The position numbers and the translations under genes are program-made. The notes under the pieces are model-generated. The model worked only from the letters and a program-made list of their open reading frames with translations. It was not told the DNA's origin and did not search any database. A DNA stretch of 64,000 bases from Lepiota brunneoincarnata (Eukaryota; Basidiomycota; Agaricomycetes; Agaricales; Agaricaceae): positions 558,001-622,000 of the forward strand of contig JAEBUN010000027.1 of the NCBI GenBank assembly GCA_023014365.1. Reading direction: 5' to 3'. Positions 34,301 through 43,774 of the stretch are shown here, one piece after another. Position 1 is the stretch's first letter, and every line of letters starts with the position of its first letter.

Positions 34301-34850
34301 TCGAGTGTCCTGTCGAGAATGTCAAGAATGCATTTGTGTGGTGGGTCAAAAACCGGATGGTCTACCCCTGTCTCTCTCGGATGGTGTTAGACTACTTGTC
34401 AATACCAGGTATGTGTTCTGTCATTAGTCTCCTGTACTTGATCTAATGACTCCTACAGCTACTTCAGTTGATGTGGAGTGTATCTTCAGTAAAGGAAGAC
34501 TCGTTCTATCTCATGTTCGGAATGGACTCTCAGTTCAGTCCATGTGTGCATTGATGTGTCTCGGCACTTGGAGCAGGATGGGTTTGCTGAAGGATAAGGA
34601 TGTGATGCAGGCTGCGAGACTGCCTGATGTAGATGGGAGTGAGGCTGAGCTAGATGGTCATTGGGATGATATATTGTAGTAGTACAAGTTGCTAATCTAC
34701 TATCTATGATGTGAACCCGTGGTGCCAACCCGCACGGGTTTCCATACCCGCATAACCCGCAAGTACCCATACCTGTACCTGCCTGTACCCATACCCACAA
34801 GCACAGGTACGGGTTTCATGTGGGTACGGGTATGGGTAGAGGTTGAGTGA
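31319..34850 (+). mobile_element. hAT-superfamily transposon, degenerate
   Basis: A hAT element whose subterminal regions are packed with GGGTACGGGT/ACCCGC-type repeats (31330-31440 and 34710-34840), as in many fungal hATs. The left end is near TAGTGCATG. The right end, near 34850, abuts Gy1c pol. The flanks are two different elements (Tc1-E1 left, Gy1c right), so no 8-bp target duplication can be read, and the ends are approximate. Confidence 0.8.
31510..34679 (+). pseudogene. hAT transposase, multi-exon, broken
   Basis: Pieces in order: an acidic N-terminus (31525-31944); SFRTDAWTLPNHKAYIAVTV near 32730 with the following conserved block to about 32900, the start of the RNase-H-like core; CFTHILNLVVKVILHQFD near 33075; an acidic insert; ATRWNSTYNML near 33535; DTTLFFSRSTPNLATVIPA near 33740; and the C-terminal dimerisation region ATSVDVECIFSKGRLVLSHV near 34460-34600. 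Several frame changes match short introns (for example before TSVDVEC), but stops and frameshifts in 32100-32700 break the gene. Its role was cut-and-paste transposition. Confidence 0.82.
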
Positions 34851-34851
34851 C

Positions 34852-37738
34852 CTGTGGCAATAAAGAGATGTTCTGGGAGTACTGTGATCATGTTTTGATC
34901 TTCTAAGTTGGCTGTGGTGACAAAGAGGTTGTCTGAAAGCATGGTGACATCTTCGTTATCATTGTCTTCATCAGGAATGTGGTCTGGACATCTTGATAGA
35001 GCATCTGGTGCAGGAATTTTGGATCCTGGGATGTGTTCTAATTTGAAGTTGTAGTCAGTGAGGGTCTGGACCCATCATGCTTGTTGGTGTAAGGGGACTA
35101 GTGTTATGTGCACCCCCTTATGCAAGGTATGTCTAGGGGTCTGTGGTTGGGTGTCCAGGCTCGGCCTCTCTAGCTGATGCCTGATGCCTAAGCCTGGCCT
35201 CAGCCTTTGGTCACCCCCATCCCCAAGTCTGATCCACATACAACTAATGTTGTTTGTATATTGTTTGCATACATTATATTCTAGTAGCTATATAGTGTTT
35301 GGCTACCCAGTCTGTGTGCAGACCTCTATGTATATAAGTAGTGTGGGTGTCAATTGTATTCGCCACCTGAATATCAACTTGGTTCTGGTGCTCTTACTTC
35401 CCCTAACAGTTGGCAGTTGATTTTCTGGGGTTTATGCCAGTATATGAGGTTTTGGTGATCCATTTTGATATGGATGGTATGGAGGCTGCAAAGGAGATAG
35501 TGGCACCATTCTTTGAGGGCTTGGATAATGGCAAGGAGTTCCCTGTCATACATAGATGTCATAGTTGTGTTCTGCTGGTCTGAACATCTTTGAATAGAAT
35601 GATACAGGTTTCTGTATTCCATTGATGTCATGTTGGTATAAGATAGCTCCTGATGCAAATTTGGAAGCATCAGCTTCTATTTCAAAGGGTTTTGTGGAGT
35701 TGGGCATGAGGAGTACTGGTTCTTTTAAGAATTTGTTCTTGAGTGTTTTGAATGCTTTTTATTGTTCTTCTTTCCATTCAAATTTGGTTGATTTGGATAG
35801 GAGTTGGTTAAGGGATTTGGTATGGTGGGAGTAACTGTGGATGAACTTCCAGTGGAAGTTACAGAATCCAATGAATTTCTGAATGTGTTAGACCATTTTT
35901 GGTATTGGCCAGTCTTCTATTCCTTTGGGTTTTCTGGGGTCCATTTTGATTTCATCTGGCATGATGATCATGCCAAGGTATTTGAGTCATTGTTTGTTGA
36001 ACTCACATATCTCTGTTTTGAGGTAGAGGTCATTTTCCTGCAGGATTTGCAATACTTTTTCCATAAGTCGGTCAGTTTCTTCCTGGGTTTTACCATAAAT
36101 TAGGATATCATCCATATAGATGATGATTCCTCCTTTCTCCATTATTTCGGAGAATACTGTGTCCATCATATGTTGGAACATTGCAGGACTGTTGCAAAGT
36201 CTGAAAAACATTACAGTTGGTTCAAAAAGACCTATAGAAGTCTTGAACGCTGCTTTCCATTGGTTGCCATCTTTGATTCTGATGTTATTGTATCCTAGGC
36301 AGATATCGAGCTTAGTGAAGTACTTAGCTCCTTTGAGTTTATCTATGATAGAGGAGATCATGGGGATTGGGTAGGCATTTTTGACAGTGTGATTGTTTAG
36401 ATAACAATAGTCTTGGCAGGGTCAGAGGTCTCCTCCTTTCTTGGCAACAAAGAAGAAGGGTAATGCCATAGGAGATTTTGAGGGGCAGATGTACCCTTTT
36501 CAGAGGTTTTTGTCTATGAATTCTTTTAGTGCTTTTTCTTCAGCAGGTGCCACTTAATAAGGTTTCATTGATTTTGCTTCAAATGTTGGTTTTAGTTTGA
36601 TTTCATGATCAAACATTCTTGATGGTGGGAATTGTTTGGAGGCTTTCTTGTTGAATGTTTTAGCCCATCAGGCAAATCTCTGAGGAATCTCAGGTGGTTC
36701 CTTATTCAATTCTGGTTGTTTTCCTTTTTGGTTTGCCAATTTTGTTGGGTTGTGTTGCTCATTGTGGAGTATTGTGGCATGTGTAGCTTTGGCATTTACT
36801 TCTAATGGGGTTAGAAGCATTGGGTTCATTTCTCTTTCTAAAGAGAAGGTGTCAAGGTCAACATTTGAAAGGTTGATGTATTCTTCTGGATTGTCATTGG
36901 GTTGAAAGGTTTTTCCAGCCATTATGTCCATGGTGATAGAAGTGAGTTTGACAGGTTGTCATAGGGTTCTGAGGAGTTTGGAGAAATCCTGGTGATCAAT
37001 TTGGGGCTTCCAAGAGAATGTCTTGGTTTTCCAGTTGATGTTGGGATTGTATTGTTCCAACCAGGGAAATCCAATGATGAGGTCTTTTTCACTGGTGTTC
37101 ATGACATATGCTTCTAGTGTGCAATCTCTTCCTTCAATGATGGTTCTGATTTTGATATATCCATGGATCTTGCCATGTTGATTGTCAGTTCTGTCAATGT
37201 TGCTGGGAGGGATTGGTTGGTCCAGCTGTTTGGTTTGATAACCATGTCATTCAATGACTTTGTAGGAAATAAAGTTTCCTTGAGCTCCTGAGTCTATCAG
37301 GGCAGTGATGGCCACAGGTTTTGATGTTTGTTCACTCCAAATCTTGATGGGTAGGAAAAGGGATTGTTTATTTGGGAAAAGTCGTAATTGTACAGAGTTT
37401 ATTGAGAAATTGTCCTTCTGGGAGTGAGAGTATGTAAAGTCCTTCTGAGTTCTGGAATGTGCAGGAGCACATTGATTGACAGCATTCCTTTTTAAAAATC
37501 CTGGAATGGATGGATCTCTGGATCTTTAGCTAGCATAGAATGGAGTTCTTGTTGTAATTCAGGATCAAGTTCATCAACCATTTGGTGCATCTGAGATGTG
37601 ACTTTTGCAATGGCAAGAGAATACTTGCATTGTTGGGGTTTGAAGCTGGAATTAGGCTTATTTCCTTAAAAAGGAGGGCAATTTGGGTTTCTGGCTGGGC
37701 ATGGTGGGTTGGTATGCATCCCTGGGAAGCGTCTAGTA
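34852..37738 (-). pseudogene. pol of Gy1c (protease, RT, start of RNase H)
   Basis: The minus strand carries the same order as Gy1b pol: the gag end and protease (near 37690-36935), the linker frame DIMAGKTFQPNDN (36931-36668), RT with YMDD near 36110 in the frame 36361-35987, and RNase H near 35670-35414, then 35087 down to 34852. A solo LTR (35088-35408) splits RNase H. Several TGA/TAG stops break the frame. It is 3'-truncated before the integrase. Confidence 0.82.
35088..35408 (-). repeat. Solo LTR, family S1, in Gy1c RNase H
   Basis: 321 bp with TGTAAGGGG...CCCCTAACA ends and a perfect 5-bp duplication GTTGG (35083-35087, 35409-35413). In reverse orientation it matches 41741-42060 and 61630-61950. 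The duplication shows insertion followed by LTR-LTR recombination. Confidence 0.9.
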
Positions 37739-37743
37739 GGTGG

Positions 37744-38204
37744 TGTAAGGGGACACTCCAGACACCTCAGCAACACCTCCATTAACCCTATTGACACCCC
37801 TGTGCCCTCCAATGCATTATATATCCCTCCCTTCAAACGCTCATACTGCAAACACAGCCAGAATACTCCATACACTCCCTCACTGTCCAGATAAAACCCT
37901 CCCTCATTCCCTCTCATTCCTACAGACTCCAGACTATCATATTCACATCCCACATTTGTTTCAACCACACCAGGCCTTGCACAACCTAGAGACACCACAG
38001 CTAAGCCTGGTTTGATTTATATTGATTATATAAGTTGGGTATATACATAATATTTGCCTGCAGGGGTTTCCTTATCCTATTCCCTTAGGATTTCCCTGCA
38101 GGTATGTGTCCTGTACATAACTCATAGTTTAATATCACTTAGGATTTCCCTGCAGTCGTTTTGGCTCCCCCTGAGCTGTCAAGGCCTCCCAGGTCGCCCT
38201 AACA
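37744..38204. repeat. Solo LTR, family S2, between gag and protease of Gy1c
   Basis: 461 bp with ends TGTAAGGGGAC and CGCCCTAACA and a perfect 5-bp duplication GGTGG (37739-37743, 38205-38209). It shares only its ends with family S1. It contains two copies of AGGATTTCCCTGCAG near 38090 and 38142. Confidence 0.88.
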
Positions 38205-39536
38205 GGTGGTGGGTGTGGGCATTTACTGACCCAATAATTGTTTGCTCCACATTGGAAGCATTCTTGCTTTTGGTAAGCCTTCATTTGTTGTTCTATGACA
38301 ACTGCATCTATCTCCAATGGTTCTTGTGCAGAGTCTTCTTTGGTATATTCCAGTTGTGGAATTTTGGGGTAGGGATCTTTGTATCCTTCTTCTACTATGG
38401 CATGGTCTATTTCCATGGCATGTGGATCTTGTGACGTGAATTGTGGAGTGTTGCTCCTTGAGTAGAATTGTGTATATGGCATGTTGTTGTTGGGATGACT
38501 TGGTCCTTAGTTAGGTTGGTATTGGTTCCTTTGAGGGAACATATTTCTGGGCATGCCGTATAGGGCATTAATGCATCAGAAGTTGTTATCAAGTTTATTG
38601 GCTTGGGTATACCAAGTGGTGATAGTAGTTGGAGGGTTCTCTGATTCATCAATTTTCATAGCAATCCATCAATCAATTGCTTTGTGATATAGATCAATGA
38701 GGGCATGATCTTTGGTGAGTCCAGACTGGTGGACAAGTTCTTTGAACTAAGCATTGAACTCAGTCATTGGTTTACCTGCTTGGTGCAGGGTTTGGAGTTT
38801 GGTATGCACATACGCATGTTCATCTGCCAGGGTGAAGTTGGTTCTGAGTCTGGTGGTGAAGTTGTCCCAAGTCTCCATGGCTATAGGTTACCCTGCTTGG
38901 GTTTGGGCATTTCTCTCATGGAGGTATTGTCTGGTCCAGGCTCAGGCATCTCCTGATTGCATTGTCAAGAAGATGAATAGGGTCCTGGCAAGATTGGTGT
39001 TGTAGGTGGTTGCATTAGCAAGCACATAAGCTTCACATTGGAAGATCCAATCTTTGAATAATCTTCTGGTTCCATTGAAGGTGATAGGTTTGAGGAGGTC
39101 TAGTTCTTTTGGGGTTTGTGTGGCGGCCATTTGTAATTGTCCAGGAGGTGGTGGTGTTGGTGGTGCTGGTGGGGCTAAGGGTTGTGTTGGTGTGGGTAAT
39201 GTGGGTGGTTGTGGATCGGGTTCCGATTGGTTGTCATCTGTGATGTGGATGTCTGAGTTGTTGTCTACTGGGATTTTTCCTAAGTTGAGTTCAATGAAAG
39301 CTTCATGTTTCATAAGGAGGTTTTCTTCAGAACCTGTGAGTTCTCTTGGTTGTTGTACTGTGCATTGGAGTCTTTTAAGTTTGTGGTTAGTGAGTTGGTT
39401 TGCAATGATATCGCATTTTTCTTGTTCTTCATGTTGTCTTTGTCTTTCAGCTAGTGCAGCAGAGACACTTCATGATGTTGATGCACATGGAGTGGGTGAA
39501 TCAAATAGGGATGGGGGATAAAATGGTGATGGCATT

Positions 39537-41396
39537 GTTGCGCCACAAAATCATTTCATTTGTAAAATCACTAGCTAATAAAGTAACTAACTCTCCATTA
39601 CCGAATAATATCAGTATATGGCCATGGTCAGACACTGGGTGTGAGAGATTTAGAATACTATCTAAAATATGCGAAGGCAGACATCTCAGAAACAGAACCA
39701 GAACACCCAGACAAGTAAAAGTGATGTTAGCTAACTTATTAGTGATAAGGCTATGGAAGAATGACTCTGGTATGAATGTACCCAAGCATTGTATCCAATA
39801 CCATGTTAACTAAGATATTAGTTAAGATACTCATGACTGCACAAAAGACCCATTTCCTTGCCTCTGCCCTAGAAAGTGGACAGGTCACAACACCTATGTC
39901 ATTGGGATGGTACCTAGTCATAATAACAGGTCCAGGAGTGAATCTTGACAAACAAATGAAGGGATTAGCTAATGCCCTGACAAGAATGTCCCCTTAGAAC
40001 AGCTCTGATGGCATTGAAAGATAAAAGATCAGATGGGGGTATCTAAGAGGGTACTCAGGGATGGATGCTCCTTCATGATAACAAAAGAGACCAGAAATGA
40101 TGGACTAGAAAATAGAGATTGATAAGAATGAAACAAGTTAATTAAATTCTACTATTAGTTTACTGCCTGAAGGCTATGGAAATGAACTTTTAGGACATTA
40201 GGGTTGAGAACCTGGGTGTGGAGAATCCAAGAAAAAGATAAAAACCCTTAGATAAGAGTTAGCAAGTAAACTTGCTAACCCAACTGGCTGTGATATAAAT
40301 AACCAGGCACTTAGGGAGCAAGTTCCTGAGAGCAAATTATGTTGCTGATATCAGAACTCCTAGAATGATGCTCCTAAATGATGAGGAGACAATAAAATGA
40401 TGAAGCTGAAGGCTTGTTTCAGGTATACCCATAAGTCAATTGTATATTGTTATAAAAACTTGTCTGTAAATTACATGGGAGGCAAGAAACCACTTGCCTA
40501 TTTCCCCCCCCCTGATTGTATGGTTGATTAGGATAGGAATATAAAGCAATTTTATGTGATTTTCTTTGGTCATAGACCACCAGTGACTTAAAGAGTTATA
40601 CTCTTTAAAACCAGACCCTTTGAAACAATTGAGATATTGACAGACCCTTCTGCTTGACTTGAGAACTGAATACAAGTTGCTACAACTCTTCTGTTCTTAA
40701 GTAGAAAGTTCACTAACTTCCATTTCTTTGGGTTCCTCTTAGAGGCCTTGCCTCAGAAGTATACCATTGAATTGTAGAGCTGTTTAATTGAGAAGCGAAT
40801 ATAGTATGCTAGGGCCCATTGAAAATGCTGTCCACAGGTCTATCTAGTTTAAAGATACTTACTGCAGGAGCTTGCTAGAAGCCTGTCTCACTGAGTAGTA
40901 TAAAGTTTTATTACCTTGTTCAGAAGCTGTAGTATGCTAGGGCCTGTTAGATAATGCCGTCTGCTAGGCCTACTAGTTTAAGGACACTTACTGCAGGAGC
41001 TTGTCAAAAGCCTGTCTTGCTGGGTAGTGTAAATTTACAGTATTGTCAAGAGAAAAGGATGTAGTATGCTAGGGCCCATTAGAACACATTGTCTGCTAGG
41101 TCTATGGAGGTTCACTGATTGCAAAAGCTTGTGTTTTGCCTGACTTATCAAATTGTGAAGATATTAGTTAACATATTATATAGTAACGACCATCAAAGTT
41201 CCCATTGTATTCAGATAGGACAACTGTCTGTCTAGTTGGAGACTAAGAGAATAACTTACCAAGACCCTAAAAACACTAGAATTGAATATATTTCTGGAGG
41301 TCTGTGACAACCTCTCCCCTACAAACTTATAAAGTTGGAATTAGCAAACCTGTTAACAAACTTTGTTTTCGATCTCATAAAGTAATCCACATTTCA
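39537..41396. mobile_element. Unclassified 1.86-kb insertion in Gy1c gag
   Basis: Flanked by a 5-bp duplication GCATT (39532-39536, 41397-41401). Removing the insert restores the gag sequence found in Gy1a. Ends are GTTGCGCC...CCACATTTCA, or TG...CA if one base is shifted, which would fit a long solo LTR. No terminal inverted repeats and no recognisable protein; short frames only. It holds three 130-bp tandem repeats. Confidence 0.6.
40803..41190. repeat. Three tandem copies of a 130-bp unit
   Basis: The units begin AGTATGCTAGGGCC at 40803, 40931 and 41063, each followed by a tract like CTAGTTTAAGGACACTTACTGCAGGAGCTTG. The first two are close; the third diverges after about 60 bp. They lie inside the 1.86-kb insertion. 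Confidence 0.75.
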
Positions 41397-41535
41397 GCAT
41401 TTGTGTGGGTGTGGGATTTCTTCTTGGATCAGAGTTTTGTATTCCTAGTCCTGAGATTCTGTTTCTTGATTTAGGAGGAGGGGGTGATGGAGTTTCTTGG
41501 GCTGAGAGCTTCTTAGGAGGCATGGTGGTAGCTGT

Positions 41536-41740
41536 CTAGCAATCAATTATTGCTAGAAGGATGAAAAATTGGGTGGTGATGATGGATATTTCTGAGTACA
41601 GGTTCCACAATCTGATGACACAGCAGTAGCAAGGGCATGTGATGTGTTCAAGTTCTAAGGTAATTATTTGGTAGGCAATGAGGGTGGTAGTAGAGGTGAA
41701 GACAAAGATGAGTAGGTAAGCCAGATCTTCTGACAGGGAG
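41536..41740 (-). pseudogene. Leader ORF of Gy1c, second copy of the hydrophobic frame
   Basis: The minus frame reads DLAYLLIFVFTSTTTLIAYQ and on to TTQFFILLAIIDC, then a stop, 12 nt before the gag ATG at 41523. This is the same layout as Gy1b. It continues beyond the solo LTR (41741-42060) at 42066 upward with CVAIAMFLNLSLSE, including a 6-nt in-frame length difference from Gy1b. No clear ATG is seen upstream. Confidence 0.55.
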
Positions 41741-42060
41741 TGTTAGGGGAAGTAAGAGCACCGGAACCAAGTTGATATTTGGGTGGCAAATACAATTGAC
41801 ACCCACACTACTTATATACATAGTGGTCTGTGCACAGACTAGGTAGCCAAACACTACATAGCTACTAGAATATAATATATGCAAACAACATACAAACAAC
41901 ACTAGTCATATGTGGATCAGACTTGGGGATGGGGGTGGCCAAAGGCTGAGGCTGGGTTTAGGCATTGGGCATCGGTAGGAGAGGCTGAGCCCAGACACCC
42001 AACCACAGACCCCTAGACATACCTTGCGTAAGGGGGTGCATACATGCTAATCCCCTTACA
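41741..42060 (+). repeat. Solo LTR, family S1, in Gy1c leader
   Basis: 320 bp, TGTTAGGGGAAG...CCCCTTACA, with a perfect 5-bp duplication GGGAG (41736-41740, 42061-42065). It interrupts the hydrophobic leader ORF of Gy1c. Confidence 0.9.
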
Positions 42061-42219
42061 GGGAGAGGTTGAGGAACATAGCAATGGCTACACAGAGAGG
42101 CAGTTTTCTTTCACATGTTGTATTGGATGACCAGAGTACCTCAACATGTTCAGTACATCAGCAGAGTAGAGCAGAGTAGAGGGTGAGCAAGAGATAAGCA
42201 GCAGAGTATCTTAGTGTTT

Positions 42220-43248
42220 TGTTACCCAGGTTAGGGGTTTACTCTTGAGTAGCACAGCATTCAAGGCAAGATGTCTATACAGACTTGGTCTTGTCCTACT
42301 AGGTGTGACTTGGAGATGACAGAGCACTATAAGTCCAGCCAGTTTAGAGGCAAAGAGGTATAGGAGGCAAGAACTGTATAACACTAAGATAAGGATACAT
42401 GATGATGTACTATATCCTTATATACAACTAAGTGTGGCTATGCTCCTACTATAAATGTATAGGCCCAAGTAATTATGAGTCAGAGATAAGGAAGTGAGTC
42501 ATAAGCTATTTATAGTCCTTCTGATGTACACTACTGATTGTTTCAGAGTGTTAGAGCCGGTGCGGGTCAGGGTGGTAACCTTGATATAAGGTAACCAGGG
42601 GACAGGGCGAAGTCTTCGGGACCGAGGCGGAGTACGTCGGGTGGGGGGTTGGACTTGCGGCCTCAGCATATGTGCTGTGCCCTCCTACTGTCCTAGTCTG
42701 TATTTCAGGAAGTCGGGGCCGAAGCGGAGTGAGGCAGAAGAGAGGAGAGGATAGAGAACAGGGAGCTGGTCCGCTGCTTGATTCGATTATCAGACTGAGG
42801 AGTACAAGCCAAGTACCTACAGTATATATACTACTGGCCTTACGAACTATGACTCGTACTGATTACGTGCGGAGAGAAGCGGAGGCCGATATAGTTACAA
42901 TGGATTACGAACAGATTACGAATGGAATGGAAACTGGTACAGGTATGGAGACCGATAATGTATCTTGACTATGGACGGGAAATGGAGACTGGAGTTAGAG
43001 ACACCAAGGGTCAGGTGACCACGGCACGTGTGGAAGTGGTCGCGTGATCAGGGGCAGTGGGTTGTGGTTGGAGCAAGTCGGGGCCGAGTTGGAGGGCAGA
43101 GGGTTGTTGTGTGGAGCACACGTGGAATTGAGAAGCCAAAGTTTAAGTGATTAGACTCTGAGTTGGCATGGATATGACACAGAGTGACATATGAAATGAG
43201 ATATTTGAGCTAAACATCACTGTCCTTCTGATAAGACTTCTGATAACA
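42220..43248 (-). repeat. 5' LTR of Gy1c, split by a solo LTR
   Basis: Starts TGTTACCC at 42220 and ends TGATAACA at 43248. The LTR proper is 42220-42548 plus 43180-43248 (about 398 bp). It carries the ATCTTAGTGTT-type segment on the minus strand, complementary to the adjacent primer site. Confidence 0.85.
42549..43179 (+). repeat. Solo LTR, family S3, CpG-rich, in the Gy1c LTR
   Basis: 631 bp, TGTTAGAGCC...GATATGACA, with a perfect 5-bp duplication CAGAG (42544-42548, 43180-43184). I count about 31 CpGs in 600 bp, far more than its surroundings, so it looks recent. An internal motif GTCGGGGCCGA occurs twice. Confidence 0.85.
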
Positions 43249-43772
43249 GAAAGCTTGGTTGGGTAGCCACCAAGTGACTTTGAAAGTGTTGAATAATGTT
43301 TGGAGTGAAGCCAAGATATAGTGCTGAGGCCAAGACTAGTGGTAAAAGCAATATGGGTAGCAGAGTGGCCTTTGTCCAAAAGGGAAAGAATATGGTTGTG
43401 TTAAGTCATAGAGAGAGATTACATGTTAGCAAAATGAGGTTGGGGGGGTGGTGTGAGCTAGGGGAGTGAGCAGCTATATTTATACATTATTCTAACCAGT
43501 CACATAACAATTATTTGCATTTATTTGGCTGTAATAAATAAAATCATGTGATTAGAGTAGAGACAGACAAAATCCTTCCAATGACCTTAAATGATTGTTT
43601 AATTCACTGACTTCCCAAAATGGCATATGACATAATGATGTTTGGCAGGATAATACATGAGCCATATAGGTATTTCCAAATAAAATATGCGGGTTTCACC
43701 TTTAGTAGGTGGGCAGTTATTAACATATTTGTTGAAGTATAAAAATCATTGGAAGGGTTTTGTCCCTTACTG
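43249..43772 (-). mobile_element. Tc1-B2: 5' part of a Tc1/mariner element
   Basis: The right terminus CTTACTG is followed by TA (43773-43774). The 206-bp arm (about 43567-43772) is bounded by inverted GACAAAATCCTTCCAATGA-like motifs. The minus strand encodes the transposase N-terminus (KGHSATHIAFTTSLGLSTIS, then SKSLGGYPTKLS), a helix-turn-helix DNA-binding part. The rest was separated by the Gy1c insertion and is not present. Confidence 0.8.
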
Positions 43773-43774
43773 TA

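Larger units (their letters stand above)
38205..41523 (-). pseudogene. gag of Gy1c, split by a 1.86-kb insertion
   Basis: The minus strand starts with an intact ATG at 41523-41521 (MPPKKLSAQE). It continues to 41401, is interrupted by 39537-41396, and resumes at 39531. It includes the acidic linker (DNNSDIHITDDNQSE), the gag core FKDWIFQCEAYVLANATTY and the C-terminal zinc knuckle near 38250 (CFQCGANNYWVSKC). Frames switch several times. It continues into 37738 after the S2 LTR. Confidence 0.8.
34851..43248 (-). mobile_element. Gy1c: third Gy1 copy, 3'-truncated and riddled with insertions
   Basis: A minus-strand copy of the Gy1 retrotransposon. The 5' LTR is 42220-43248 (interrupted), then leader, gag and pol down to the RNase H/integrase boundary at about 34851, where the hAT element starts. 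Integrase, chromodomain, ORF3 and the 3' LTR are missing from the window. Later insertions at 35088-35408, 37744-38204, 39537-41396, 41741-42060 and 42549-43179 each restore the Gy1 sequence when removed. The 5' side lies in Tc1-B2. Confidence 0.88.

Noticed and set aside
39501..39785. 94-codon minus frame in the 1.86-kb insertion
   Set aside because: It runs across the insertion boundary into gag, so it is not a natural gene of either.
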